The notes under the pieces: model-generated | The model's database searches: none | Told to the model about the DNA's origin: nothing | Seen by the model: only the letters and a program-made list of their open reading frames with translations | Position numbers and translations under genes: made by a program | NCBI GenBank assembly: GCA_913058395.1 | Contig: CAJXQI010000004.1 | Span: 62,001 to 126,000, forward strand | Length of the DNA: 64,000 nucleotides | Direction: 5' to 3' | From: an uncultured Colwellia sp. | Lineage (GTDB): Bacteria; Pseudomonadota; Gammaproteobacteria; Enterobacterales; Alteromonadaceae | Part shown: piece by piece, positions 36,601 through 45,660 of the stretch | How the letters are laid out: the number at the start of each line of letters is the position of its first letter | Position numbering within the stretch: position 1 is the first letter of the stretch

Positions 36601-37305
36601 TTAGTTGAAAAGGCCTGCGTGGTAGGCGTTGGTTACTTTATCGAGCAATTCTTTGTTGCTTAAATTTAGTTTGTGCAGTTTGCTGAAACCGAAAAGTGTT
36701 ACGGTGTTTCTTAGCCCTTCAAGCGCAATAGGGGATACTTTTAACTTTGCGCTGCTGATTTCCCCTGAAAATGTTGCGAATACTTCTGGGCTGAACATGA
36801 TTAAGTCAATGCGGTTTTTAAGTAGTAAGGAAAAACCAATACGATCATTTTGCACAGAAATTTTGTCTAGGGCGTCATCGTTATCAAATTTAGGAAAATA
36901 GGCTGTACCGCGGGAAACACCAATGATTTTTCCTTTGAAGTCATTATAGGTACTAATAATGATGCCTTCTTTTGAAATAACTTTTAGTTCATCGGCAGGT
37001 TTAAATGGCGCGTAAACTGCAAATTGATCTCTTTGTGCTGTTTGGTTAAGTCCAGCAATGACATCAACATCACCTTTTTTCAACATGGCAACACATCGTG
37101 CAAAATTAGGGGATTGTACAAAAGTTAATTGTTTATCTAGTACGTCAGCAAGTACTTCAAGTGCTGAAATATGAGTTCCGTATGGTTTAGCTCCTAAGTA
37201 TTGATAAGGAGGGTGGTCGTCAATACAAGCAACTAGGGCTTTGCTTTGAGCTTGTGTAAATGAAGCCCAGAATAGACTTAGCAATAATAAAGTAATCTTT
37301 CTCAT
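36601..37305 (-). CDS. Periplasmic substrate-binding-protein-like protein (SBP_bac_3)
   Basis: A 234-residue exported protein. The signal peptide (LLLLSLFWASFTQAQ) is followed by a type-II periplasmic-binding fold: LVACIDDHPPYQYLG, GDVDVIAGLNQTAQR, and the hinge-like KGKIIGVSRGTAYFP. It is shorter than amino-acid-binding proteins of ABC importers and lacks neighbouring permease genes. Such orphan proteins in Alteromonadales are common and may be sensors or orphan binders. The start codon at 37305 is preceded by a G-rich site. Confidence 0.8.
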   Translation of the reverse strand: MRKITLLLLSLFWASFTQAQSKALVACIDDHPPYQYLGAKPYGTHISALEVLADVLDKQLTFVQSPNFARCVAMLKKGDVDVIAGLNQTAQRDQFAVYAPFKPADELKVISKEGIIISTYNDFKGKIIGVSRGTAYFPKFDNDDALDKISVQNDRIGFSLLLKNRIDLIMFSPEVFATFSGEISSAKLKVSPIALEGLRNTVTLFGFSKLHKLNLSNKELLDKVTNAYHAGLFN

Positions 37306-37366
37306 AACTTAGCCCCCAAAACCTTTGTGTTGTATATTGTTAAGTTTACACCATATTGTGTTTTTT

Positions 37367-37399
37367 CAATACCAATGATGCTATTAATCATTGGTATTG
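37367..37399. repeat. 13-bp perfect inverted repeat
   Basis: CAATACCAATGAT and ATCATTGGTATTG flank a seven-base spacer between the DUF3307 gene and the binding-protein gene, both on the minus strand. There is no T-tract on the minus strand after it, so it is not an ordinary terminator for DUF3307. It could be an operator for the downstream binding-protein gene. Confidence 0.55.
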
Positions 37400-37466
37400 T
37401 TTGCAGTCTGTTTAACAAGGTTACTTAGTGGCTCATCGCGACCTTTAGTTATTTTGAGTGATGAAT

Positions 37467-38210
37467 TTAAATTATTTTGTAGATTTGTAATACATTCCAG
37501 CCAACAAGTAATGCAATGGCGTAACTTAATAAAGTGCCTAGCATCATATATTCAGTCAGCTTCATGTCCTTATTTTTTGTTAAGTCGCCAAACCTAAATA
37601 TAGTTTTGGTTGCGACTAAAAAGCCAATGCCAGCAAATTGTCCCATGAACATAAATGAAAGTGCTAAACAGCGTTCAATGTAGCCAATCCAAGCGCCTGC
37701 GGATACTAAACCTGTATCTTGATTTTCATTTTCTGTAATTAAACTTTCGGTATGCTTTTTTAACGCCAGTGAAATTATTACGGAAGCAGGCTTACAAACC
37801 AATAGATAAGCCATGGCAATGAGCATATTTTTAGCCGTGAATAAGCTACCTAAAAACATTGTCAGTTGCGCTAACGTGATACCCGAAAAATATGCCCATA
37901 CCATGGTGATAATTAGTAGATGAATGGTTTGGTCAAGTAGAAAATAAGTTAGGTTTTTCTTACTATGAGATTTCCAGTAATCAGTAAGTAAGTGTGACAC
38001 TGAGATTAACGCAGTCGCTATTATTGCTTGCAGTACTGATAGCTCAGATAGGAAAAAAACAGCAGTATTGAGTAATGTATGCACTAAAAAGTGCTTCCAT
38101 AACCCTAGCGATTTAAGATGGTTATTGTTTCTACATTCAACCCATTTAGCAGGTTGAAGATAAAAGTCGCCGATGAAGTGCGCTGTTAGCAATAATAGTA
38201 ATAATTCCAT
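37467..38210 (-). CDS. DUF3307 membrane protein, partner of SatD
   Basis: A 247-residue inner-membrane protein with about six membrane helices. It opens with the family signature LTAHFIGDFYLQPAKWVE followed by LWKHFLVHTLLNT. Function unknown. Its ATG overlaps the stop of the SatD-family gene by one base (TAATG), so the two products are made together; this pairing is recurrent in bacteria. The C-terminal part is also hydrophobic (YMMLGTLLSYAIALLVGWNVL). Confidence 0.88.
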   Translation of the reverse strand: MELLLLLLTAHFIGDFYLQPAKWVECRNNNHLKSLGLWKHFLVHTLLNTAVFFLSELSVLQAIIATALISVSHLLTDYWKSHSKKNLTYFLLDQTIHLLIITMVWAYFSGITLAQLTMFLGSLFTAKNMLIAMAYLLVCKPASVIISLALKKHTESLITENENQDTGLVSAGAWIGYIERCLALSFMFMGQFAGIGFLVATKTIFRFGDLTKNKDMKLTEYMMLGTLLSYAIALLVGWNVLQIYKII

Positions 38211-38845
38211 TATGTATTATCCCTAAGCGTAATTTTTTTGTTTATTACGGTCATATAATCCCTTACTAGATAAGCGCCAATATTTCCTAGTCTATTACTG
38301 ATGTTTTGGCGTGTTGTACCGGTAATATCAGCAATTTTTTTATGCTCTGCGAAACTGCTTTCTATGTACTGATATAATAATTCAGCTTGTGTTTTAGTTA
38401 GCCTGTTCAGCAGGTGATTTAAAAACTGAGTTAGGAGCTTTATTTCGTCTTCATCAGTTTCATGCTCAAACTGCAATGATAATTCGCCCCGTTGAGTTTT
38501 TTCTAATCCTCTACCTGATTTTATAAATACTGGGCCTGACGATGTATTTGGCTTTTCATCGTATATATTATGCGAGCCATAAGCTAGGGATAGTGTGCAT
38601 TGAATAGGTTTTGCAGAGAATTTTGATAAGTGCAGGGCAAGCTTGATTAATAACGTGCTTTTTAAAGCGTGAATGGGGCTGGGGTACTGAATTTGAAATT
38701 CATCACCGCGATATATTTCACCAATTGCACCATATTTTTCATTCGCTTCGTTAAGGAATGTTTTAAGGTGCTTTATAACATCTGAATAGGTTTCATCAGA
38801 CATTTTTGTTGAATTAACTATATCTCCTGTTAACACCGCAATCAT
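38210..38845 (-). CDS. SatD-family protein with C-terminal helix-turn-helix
   Basis: From the ATG at 38845 the protein has 211 residues (a TTG at 38878 would add eleven). The N-terminal domain opens MIAVLTGDIVNSTKMS and contains IYRGDEFQIQYPSPIHAL. The Asp in GDIVNS and the Asp in RGDEF are placed like the two metal-binding Asp residues of class III nucleotide cyclases. The C-terminal ~50 residues form a sigma-region-4-like helix-turn-helix (KIADITGTTRQNISNRLG). SatD was named from a streptococcal acid-tolerance locus; its activity is not known to me. Overlaps the DUF3307 membrane gene by one base. Confidence 0.82.
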   Translation of the reverse strand: MIAVLTGDIVNSTKMSDETYSDVIKHLKTFLNEANEKYGAIGEIYRGDEFQIQYPSPIHALKSTLLIKLALHLSKFSAKPIQCTLSLAYGSHNIYDEKPNTSSGPVFIKSGRGLEKTQRGELSLQFEHETDEDEIKLLTQFLNHLLNRLTKTQAELLYQYIESSFAEHKKIADITGTTRQNISNRLGNIGAYLVRDYMTVINKKITLRDNT

Positions 38846-39093
38846 ATTAATGTACTCATTGTGAAACTCTAAAAGCAACTATATTTGATTGCTATCTGTC
38901 ATGCAACCTTATTTGGTTGCTTTTGATGGTGCAATTATATTCAATTGTATTATTCAGAGGAGGGATTCCCTTTTTGTACTCAGTCAGCAATAAACTGGAA
39001 TTTTTGCATTAAAGATAAATTTTGCTAAATTTTTCGTCTTTTAATCATTGCTTACGTCTTAATAGATAATTGTAAATATCTAATGAGTAAAAC

Positions 39094-40323
39094 ATGAATT
39101 TTGATAAGAAGAGAAGTGTTGCAAAGAACAGTTTTGTTAGAAACAGTGAAGCCATGCTAAATGGTATATTTGGCACAACCGATGTGACGCCTTTTTGGGT
39201 TGCAGATATGGACTTTCCCGTTGCTAACCCGATTAAAGAAGAGTTGCAGCGTTTAGTTGATAGAGGACAGTTTGCCTATGAATTTAATTCTCAAGGGGTA
39301 TTCACTGCAATTAGTGACTGGTATCAGCGCCGACATGATTTATCACTAAATGTTGATAATTTCGTGCAAGTTACCGGCGTGCTAACGGGGATTGCTTTAT
39401 TAATAAGAGAGCTAACAGACGAAGGTGACAGTGTGCTAATTCAAACGCCGGCCTATCACCAGTTTTCCAAAGTGATCAGCACCGCCAATAGAAATGTGCT
39501 CAAAAGCCCTTTAAAAATTGTTAATAACAATTATCAAATGGATTTTGAAGATATGGAGCAAAAAATGGCCGCTTCAGAAGTCAAAGTTATGATTTTGTGT
39601 AATCCCCATAACCCGGTTGGAAGAGTATGGCGCAAAGAAGAACTAGAGCAAGTTGTGCAGCTAGCTAATAAACACCATGTCACCATTATTAGCGATGAAA
39701 TCCATTCAGATATTATTTATTCAGGGCATAAATTTACTAGTTTGATGACCATAGATGCCAATAAGCATGTTGCGCTTATTGGTTCACCTTCTAAAACCTT
39801 TGGTATGCAAAGTATCTCAAATGGTTATTTGTACACTGAAAATACCAAGCTACTTGCGAACATGAAAGCTTTTGCTGAATCTTTATATATTGACCATGGC
39901 AATGCTTTTACAACCTTTGCAACGATTGCCGCTTTTGAAAAAGGTGAAGCATGGTTAGATGCGTTTTTAGTATATATGCAGGGAAATATTGATTGGATTA
40001 ATGATTTTCTGTGGTCGGAACTACCGCAGGTAAAAATGTTTCCCGTAGAGGGAACTTACCAAGTTTGGTTTGATTTTTCTGCCACTGGGTTAGCTGGAGA
40101 TGAGCTGACAAAAGTATTCGGAAAAGCGGGTTTTGGTGCATCTCCGGGTAGTTGGTTTGATGGTGATGCTAAGCACTTTGCTCGAATGAGTTTTGCTAGT
40201 CCAAGGTCAGAAATAAAACAGGCGTTTGAGCGCTTGAAAGATGTATTGGAACAAACCGCAGTGCCTGTTAGTGGTATTAATAAATGTGAAAGTAATAAAG
40301 CTACATCGGCTGGCTGTTGTTAA
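39094..40323 (+). CDS. MalY/PatB-type PLP-dependent C-S lyase
   Basis: A 409-residue aminotransferase-fold enzyme. It opens like PatB (TDVTPFWVADMDFPV), with LCNPHNPVGRVW and the PLP lysine in IGSPSKTFGMQS. Family members cleave cystathionine or cysteine conjugates to homocysteine/pyruvate/ammonia, and some also act as regulators. The C-terminus carries an extra ~20-residue tail ending in AGCC, with three Cys, not usual for the family. Single gene, convergent with the isochorismatase operon. Confidence 0.9.
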   Translation: MNFDKKRSVAKNSFVRNSEAMLNGIFGTTDVTPFWVADMDFPVANPIKEELQRLVDRGQFAYEFNSQGVFTAISDWYQRRHDLSLNVDNFVQVTGVLTGIALLIRELTDEGDSVLIQTPAYHQFSKVISTANRNVLKSPLKIVNNNYQMDFEDMEQKMAASEVKVMILCNPHNPVGRVWRKEELEQVVQLANKHHVTIISDEIHSDIIYSGHKFTSLMTIDANKHVALIGSPSKTFGMQSISNGYLYTENTKLLANMKAFAESLYIDHGNAFTTFATIAAFEKGEAWLDAFLVYMQGNIDWINDFLWSELPQVKMFPVEGTYQVWFDFSATGLAGDELTKVFGKAGFGASPGSWFDGDAKHFARMSFASPRSEIKQAFERLKDVLEQTAVPVSGINKCESNKATSAGCC

Positions 40324-40419
40324 TCGGTATTTTGCTTTTTTAGTTAGAGATACATCGGCGTTATAAAGTAAGTATGGAGAGAGTCAACTTTTTATCTCTC
40401 CTTTAAATGAAAATTATGC

Positions 40420-40480
40420 CGTAATGCTTTGTATTATTAAGTAAATACTACTAAGTAAAGATTAATAAGTAAGCATTACG
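40420..40480. repeat. Inverted repeat between convergent genes
   Basis: CGTAATGCTT (40420-40429) and AAGCATTACG (40471-40480) are perfect complements with a 41-base AT-rich loop containing repeated TAAGTAAA. Another weaker hairpin, GGAGAGA/TCTCTCC, is at 40376-40401. Possibly the transcription end region of the C-S lyase gene and the isochorismatase operon. Confidence 0.5.
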
Positions 40481-40492
40481 ACATCTCGATTG

Positions 40493-41086
40493 CTAATGTA
40501 ACTTCGAAAGGATTTCCTCAAACAGTACTTGAATGAGTTTACCTCCGTTCTCTGAACTCCAGTCTTGTGCTAATTCGGCAATTAACTGGTTTGTTGAGGT
40601 GAGTGTTACGCCATGGCTTTCCATTCTTCTCAATGCTGTTTCGTCGGCAAGTGTGGTTGGGGACCCTGAACCATCAACAACAACCTGTACATTATATCCT
40701 TCGGCAATTGCTGTAATTGCAGGGTAAACAACACAAACATCGGTGGTAATTCCTGCAATGATGATATTTTTTCGTTCTGTGGCTTTTACAGCGGCTGAAA
40801 AGTTTTCATCTTTCATGCTATCAACAACACCTGCTCGAAGGATGCGGTTTTCGTAAGCTTCTGGTACAGCTTGAATAAGCTCATCAAACAGTGGACCTTG
40901 CGCTTGCTCTTCCATACTAGAAGTTAAAATTAGTGGCATACCGGTTTCTTTTGCTGCGCGAGCTAAAGCGACGGTATTCTTTTTAATTTCATCAAGTTCT
41001 AGTGAGCCAACCCAGCCCATAGTGCCAACCTGATGATCGATAAGTAACATTACCGAGTTTTCTGGTGTAAAAGTTGTAGTATTCAT
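40493..41086 (-). CDS. Isochorismatase-family hydrolase (YcaC-like)
   Basis: A 197-residue cysteine hydrolase. The catalytic Asp is in VMLLIDHQVGTM, and the nucleophile Cys with the cis-peptide region in IIAGITTDVCVVYPA. Closest to the YcaC group, whose natural substrate is uncertain. AGAGGTC precedes the start. It is the second gene of an operon with the pirin-family gene, 14 bases after it. The pair faces a LysR gene, which probably controls it. Confidence 0.92.
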   Translation of the reverse strand: MNTTTFTPENSVMLLIDHQVGTMGWVGSLELDEIKKNTVALARAAKETGMPLILTSSMEEQAQGPLFDELIQAVPEAYENRILRAGVVDSMKDENFSAAVKATERKNIIIAGITTDVCVVYPAITAIAEGYNVQVVVDGSGSPTTLADETALRRMESHGVTLTSTNQLIAELAQDWSSENGGKLIQVLFEEILSKLH

Positions 41087-41100
41087 AATTGACCTCTCAT

Positions 41101-41934
41101 TTAAGAAATTTGGCTAATGCCATGTTTGTGCAGTTGTTGTATTTTTTGTACGCCTGCAATTAAATTTGTTCTGCTGCTATGAACAGATGCGCCATTACTA
41201 ATAATTTCTTGGCTAAGTGGCGCGCCTAAAACCAATAGAAACTCTGCATCTTGGCTTGAAGTGTTAACAACCAAGGCTTCAGTTCCTTTTTCATATATAC
41301 CTAGTTCGCCCGCTGATAAACGTACGCCTCCTGTATTAATCGAGCCATGTCGAACATAAACAAATGCTGTGGTTTGAGGTTCACCGGCTAAGTGTTGCCA
41401 TTCATTACTAGCGCTTAGGTTTACGTGAAGATAAGTCATATCTACAGGGGCTTGGGCAGTACTTTTTTTCCCCTGAAATTGGCCTACAACTATTTTGGTT
41501 TTTGAACCCTCTTTTTCAATAACGGGTATATCTTGCTGTTGTAACGTTGAATAGGTAACTGGCCCCATTTCTTGAATATGCTCAGGTAAGACAACCCAAA
41601 GTTGAAATGCATCAGCGATAAACGTATCGGGATAAACAGTTTCTTTGTGTAAAACACCTGCACCGGCTGACATTATTTGAACGCCGCCTGCTTTAAGCAT
41701 ACCTGAGTGACCTCCGGTATCTTCATGACCAATGTCGCCTGTTTGTGGGTAGCTAATTGTGGCAACACCAGAGTGGCCATGAAAATCAAACCCGGCTGTA
41801 CCTTTTACATTTGGAAGATAAAAGTGATCCCATAAAACAAAAGGGTTGAGCTCAGTAACATTGACGGAATTTACAAAGCTACTAACAGGGCCATGTTTAT
41901 TGCCGTTTCTAATTTCTCTAATTTGTCTTGTCAT
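41101..41934 (-). CDS. Pirin-family protein
   Basis: A 277-residue bicupin. The metal-binding cupin has FDFHGHSGVATISYPQTG and MKAGGVQIMSAGAGVLHKE, with His and Glu ligands. Pirins include quercetin dioxygenases and regulators of electrophile/oxidative responses; the substrate here is not known. First gene of a pirin / isochorismatase operon. The 106-base gap to the divergent LysR gene contains TCAAT-CGCT-ATTGA (41951-41964), a plausible LysR site. Confidence 0.92.
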   Translation of the reverse strand: MTRQIREIRNGNKHGPVSSFVNSVNVTELNPFVLWDHFYLPNVKGTAGFDFHGHSGVATISYPQTGDIGHEDTGGHSGMLKAGGVQIMSAGAGVLHKETVYPDTFIADAFQLWVVLPEHIQEMGPVTYSTLQQQDIPVIEKEGSKTKIVVGQFQGKKSTAQAPVDMTYLHVNLSASNEWQHLAGEPQTTAFVYVRHGSINTGGVRLSAGELGIYEKGTEALVVNTSSQDAEFLLVLGAPLSQEIISNGASVHSSRTNLIAGVQKIQQLHKHGISQIS

Positions 41935-41950
41935 CTTGCTAATTCCTATC

Positions 41951-41964
41951 TCAATCGCTATTGA
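41951..41964. promoter_or_regulatory. Candidate LysR operator, pirin/LysR gap
   Basis: Perfect inverted repeat TCAAT-CGCT-ATTGA, in the divergent region between the pirin operon and the LysR gene. Size and placement suit an LTTR recognition site. Binding is inferred. Confidence 0.45.
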
Positions 41965-42040
41965 TAAATCTTAATACAAGGTTTATTGTTTTATTAGATG
42001 GCTTATTTGGTTTTGTTAATCCCGTTTTTGAGAGGAATGG

Positions 42041-42940
42041 ATGGATCTTAATGATATTAAAGTATTTATTAGTGTTGTTGAGGCTGGTAGTTTTGCTGGA
42101 GCAAGTAAAACCTTAGCCATGCCATCTACTACAGTTAGTCGTAAAGTCGTGCAACTAGAAGCTAGTCTTGGTGTAAAGCTTTTGTATAGAAGCACGCGGA
42201 AGTTGTCCATGACCGAAGAAGGGCGTCATTATTTTCATTTATGCCAGCAACACCTAGTTGCTCTGGAAGAAGCTAATGATGCATTAATGCAGGCACAGTC
42301 TGAGCCAAAAGGGAAAATTCGCATCTCTTCACCTTTTGATTTTGCCGTGCAATATGCACAACCTTGGATCACAGAATTTTTAAAAGAATATCCTGAAATC
42401 AGTATTGAGTTAGATACGTCTGATAGTTATGTCAACATGGTTGAGAGCCGTATTGACGTGACATTTCGTTCAGGTCAACTACAAGACTCTTCATTAATCG
42501 CTAGAAGGATAGGGCCAAAACATAGTATTTGTTGTGCAAGCCCAGAGTTTTTATCAACAGTAAAAACAATAAAGCACCCTGACGACTTAATGGAATTAAA
42601 CTGCCTTATCATGGGGAAGTCGTTATCACATAACCATTGGCAATTTTTAAAAAATAATAAACAGTATCAAACTACTGTGTCAGGAAGGTATGCCACAACA
42701 AGTATGCATTTAGTTATAGAGTCGGCTCTTAACGGGTTAGGAGTTGCTTATGTACCCATTGCACTAGTCAAAGAGCATATTGAAGCCGGACGCCTTGTGC
42801 CAGTTTTAACTGATTATGAAACCCCGAAATCAAATATGTTTTTGATTTATCAATCTCACAAATACATGACTAAACCCATTAGGCTTTTTATTGATCATGT
42901 GATTGATAAGGTGACACCAAACGCACCTTGGACAATTTAA
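42041..42940 (+). CDS. LysR-family transcriptional regulator
   Basis: A 299-residue LTTR with N-terminal winged helix (IKVFISVVEAGSFAGASKTL, STTVSRKVVQLE) and inducer-binding domain (KGKIRISSPFDFAVQ onward). Good GAGAGGA upstream. Divergent from the pirin / isochorismatase operon, which it likely activates or represses. It belongs to the same branch as the LysR protein encoded at 27049-27957. Confidence 0.92.
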   Translation: MDLNDIKVFISVVEAGSFAGASKTLAMPSTTVSRKVVQLEASLGVKLLYRSTRKLSMTEEGRHYFHLCQQHLVALEEANDALMQAQSEPKGKIRISSPFDFAVQYAQPWITEFLKEYPEISIELDTSDSYVNMVESRIDVTFRSGQLQDSSLIARRIGPKHSICCASPEFLSTVKTIKHPDDLMELNCLIMGKSLSHNHWQFLKNNKQYQTTVSGRYATTSMHLVIESALNGLGVAYVPIALVKEHIEAGRLVPVLTDYETPKSNMFLIYQSHKYMTKPIRLFIDHVIDKVTPNAPWTI

Positions 42941-43123
42941 CTTAAGAGTTTTAATAAATATTCAATGCTACTTCAGGCTCAAAGTTGTTGTTAATAATTT
43001 AAGTGCTGAGGGAGGCTTTAGGTGGGGTAGCCGTTGAGCTAACAACCTTGATTAATTCCGTCAGCTTTGTGCGCTAAGGTTAGTCATTAGGGCATAAGCA
43101 ACGGAAATACTGGAGAACTCAGG

Positions 43124-43765
43124 TTATTTTTTCTGATAAAAGAAGTGATTAAAATTATGCTGCAACTTTTCGAAATATTGGCCGACATGCAAACCGTCAA
43201 CTATTGCATGATGTACTTCTACTGATACTGGCATCGCTATTTCGTTGTGAATATTTTTATACTTTCCCATGACAATTCTTGGTGTTGAGTCGTGTTCACT
43301 TTGTTTTTGGGCATGAGAGAAACTTGTAAAATGAAGCCAAGGTAAAACAGAACAATAAATTTCATTTGCTTTGTTATTTGCTGGCTTTGACGTGTTACAA
43401 CCTTGCTTAACTTTAGCTAGCTGCTGAGCAGCATTTTGATAAAATAAATTAAAGTCACTGCTAGCGCCAAAATCACAAAAGCTAAAGCTTTCATCATTAT
43501 TGAGCACTGTACAGCTTACTTCTAATTCGTCATGTACGTCGATTTCATTGTTGTTTATTCGAAACCTAAATGGTTCTATTTGATTTGCAGTGTATCCGAG
43601 TAGAAACAATGAACAAATGAAGAAAGAAAGCTGATTCTCTTTACAATAATCAAGAGTTTTCGTGACATCAACCGTTGCGCATACATTGAAGAAAGGTTGT
43701 TTAAAAGTAGTATAAAAATCAAAATGTTCTTTTCTATACCAAGTATCGATATCAATTTTTTTCAT
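43124..43765 (-). CDS. Chloramphenicol acetyltransferase-like (CatA-type) enzyme
   Basis: From the ATG at 43765 (a TTG at 43777 would add four residues) the protein has 213 residues, close to CatA enzymes. Features of the family in order are an F-rich N-terminus (YRKEHFDFYTTFKQPFFNV), FRFRINNNEIDVHDEL, FSFCDF, SVLPWLHFTSFSHA, and the catalytic His near 186 in VHHAIVDGLHVGQYF. All key positions are present, so it may acetylate chloramphenicol or a related alcohol. Marine chromosomal homologues are often uncharacterised, so the natural substrate is uncertain. Single gene, with a 370-base gap upstream. Confidence 0.85.
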   Translation of the reverse strand: MKKIDIDTWYRKEHFDFYTTFKQPFFNVCATVDVTKTLDYCKENQLSFFICSLFLLGYTANQIEPFRFRINNNEIDVHDELEVSCTVLNNDESFSFCDFGASSDFNLFYQNAAQQLAKVKQGCNTSKPANNKANEIYCSVLPWLHFTSFSHAQKQSEHDSTPRIVMGKYKNIHNEIAMPVSVEVHHAIVDGLHVGQYFEKLQHNFNHFFYQKK

Positions 43766-44135
43766 GCAGGGCAACAATTTGGTTGTTTAAGAAAGATCTT
43801 AACATAACCTAAAGTCATTGCCATTAACTGTTAGAGCAATGTATTAGCCCACAAGGCTCTCTGTGAAATTGATAAGTGGTTATGAGGTTGTGCAGTTTGC
43901 GGGTCGTTTAGAAAAGGTTGTGCGCTATAAGCTTTATTAACTGGTTGGCTTTACGGCGCAGCAAACAAAATCATTAAATATTGTAACTCAGTTTATTGCG
44001 CAGTATTTGTTGATACAGTAGCTGAGCTCTCTAAGTAAGGCATAATGAAAATACCGTGGCTACCGAACAAATGGTTGTCACGGCGTATTCTTAGTCTACA
44101 AATCAACTTTGTGAACATGCGAGCTATTGAATTTT
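43766..44135. other. Gene-free stretch
   Basis: No gene or recognisable element. It lies between two minus-strand genes and must contain the promoter of the acetyltransferase gene. Short frames have no supporting features. Confidence 0.5.
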
Positions 44136-44675
44136 TTAAGCTTTTTCGGCTTTACTTTTTTCTAAAGCTCGGCGCTTTTCAATTGCCATTGGCGTGATGT
44201 CATCGTGAAGCTTCTTTTCCAAACCACAAGCAAAATAGACTTCTGCCATGAGAAATAATGGCCCAATAACTAAGCCCATAATATCATCGAAAAATGCTGG
44301 TTTTGCTTTTTCGTAAATATGACCAATAAATTGAATTATCCAACCCAAAACAAAAGTCGCGATGGCGATCCATAGTGCGCCTTCCATTGTTGAAACTAAG
44401 CTTGCAAGGTAGATATTTACCACCACATAAATAAGCATTCCCAGCCCTAGCTTAAGGTGCAATTTAAAGTAGTAGAGTAGGGCAATGGTGAATAATACCA
44501 TCGCTGGTGTAAAACTTAATGAGTTTTCTTCTGTTTTTATGCCGAAGGTATTTAAACTTAGTAGCAGGGTAATTGCCCACACAATAAGCGGTATGCCGAT
44601 GAAATGGGTTTTAATATTAGTTTTGTTAAAGTGTACACTTTTGTAGTTTGATAACTGTTCTTCGACTGTTTTCAT
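44136..44675 (-). CDS. DUF962/Mpo1-like membrane protein
   Basis: A 179-residue protein with about four membrane helices. It opens with the family pattern LSNYKSVHFNKTNIKTHFIGIPLIVW, of which the His residues are conserved, and continues with IGHIYEKAKPAFFDD. Yeast Mpo1 is an Fe-dependent dioxygenase in fatty-acid alpha-oxidation; bacterial homologues are uncharacterised. AAGGAAC precedes the start. Monocistronic. Confidence 0.88.
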   Translation of the reverse strand: MKTVEEQLSNYKSVHFNKTNIKTHFIGIPLIVWAITLLLSLNTFGIKTEENSLSFTPAMVLFTIALLYYFKLHLKLGLGMLIYVVVNIYLASLVSTMEGALWIAIATFVLGWIIQFIGHIYEKAKPAFFDDIMGLVIGPLFLMAEVYFACGLEKKLHDDITPMAIEKRRALEKSKAEKA

Positions 44676-44870
44676 GACAGTTCCTTATTATATTTATGCA
44701 AATATAATGGCAATTATTGTCATTGAAGTAAAGAGAGCAGACCAGAGGATAAGTAACCGGTTAAATTTTAGTTTTTTGAAGGTAAATTGAGTGTGCTTGA
44801 TTTACTTGTGCAGCAAACAGTGCTGCTTGGTGCACAAGTAATAGTCAGTTACTTTAATGTATTTGAAGGT

Positions 44871-45590
44871 TTAAGGTTGTTGACGTGTTGCAGCAATAAC
44901 AATTTCACGAATACAAACATGCTGTGGTTGGCTATAAGCAAAAGTGATAGTACCTGCAATATCGTCAGCACTGATCACACCGCCCATGCTGTCTTTCCAT
45001 GACTCGTACCCAGCTTTAATATCTTCAGAAGTGGTATGTGATAATAATTCTGTTTCAACTGCGCCAGGTGCAATAGTGATGACACGTACATTACTGTCAG
45101 CAACTTCTTCACGTACATTTTCAGTAATGGCATGTACCGCGAATTTTGTTCCGCAATAAGCGGCATGTGCGCCAAATGTTTTACGTCCAGCAATAGAGCT
45201 AATATTGATAATAGTGCCTGTATTTCTTGCTTTCATTGGCGCTAGCACGGCTTGCATGCCGTTTAATAAGCCTAATACATTCACATCAAACATGGTTTTA
45301 AATTCACTCGCTGCTTGGTCATCAATTTGACCAAGTAACATCACACCTGCGTTATTAACTAAACAATCCACCGGGCCGTATTGTGTTTCGGCTTTTGTGA
45401 CTGCAGCGTCAAAACTTGCTTTGTCAGTAACATCAACTTTTTCGCATAAGGTGTTGGGTAGGTTCATTGCTACTAAATTTTCAACACGTCGAGCAACTAA
45501 TAATAATGGGTGACCTAAAGCGCTAAAGTGCTGTGCAATGGCTTTACCGATACCTGAACTTGCGCCCGTAACAACAATTAATTTTTTCAT
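44871..45590 (-). CDS. Short-chain dehydrogenase/reductase (YdfG-like)
   Basis: From the ATG at 45590 (AAAGAGA upstream) the protein has 239 residues, a normal SDR length; the longer open frame to 45668 adds an unsupported extension. The NAD(P) motif TGASSGIGKAI, the LVNNAGVMLLGQ segment, the active-site Ser in INISSIAGRK, and YCGTKFA (Tyr and Lys) are all present. Closest to NADP-dependent 3-hydroxy-acid/serine dehydrogenases of the YdfG type. Divergent from a LysR gene, with palindromes between. Confidence 0.92.
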   Translation of the reverse strand: MKKLIVVTGASSGIGKAIAQHFSALGHPLLLVARRVENLVAMNLPNTLCEKVDVTDKASFDAAVTKAETQYGPVDCLVNNAGVMLLGQIDDQAASEFKTMFDVNVLGLLNGMQAVLAPMKARNTGTIINISSIAGRKTFGAHAAYCGTKFAVHAITENVREEVADSNVRVITIAPGAVETELLSHTTSEDIKAGYESWKDSMGGVISADDIAGTITFAYSQPQHVCIREIVIAATRQQP

Positions 45591-45660
45591 TTGAATTTTC
45601 TCTTTCGACAATGTTGGTGAATTGCGATAAATAATAAAACAAAGCGGTTTGTTGATATAT

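Noticed and set aside
37367-37399. Terminator for the DUF3307 gene
   Set aside because: On the minus strand the perfect stem is followed by A residues, not T; kept as an inverted repeat only.
43863-43940. Short frame in the gap between the acetyltransferase and DUF962 genes
   Set aside because: About 25 codons, no ribosome-binding site, no similarity recognised.
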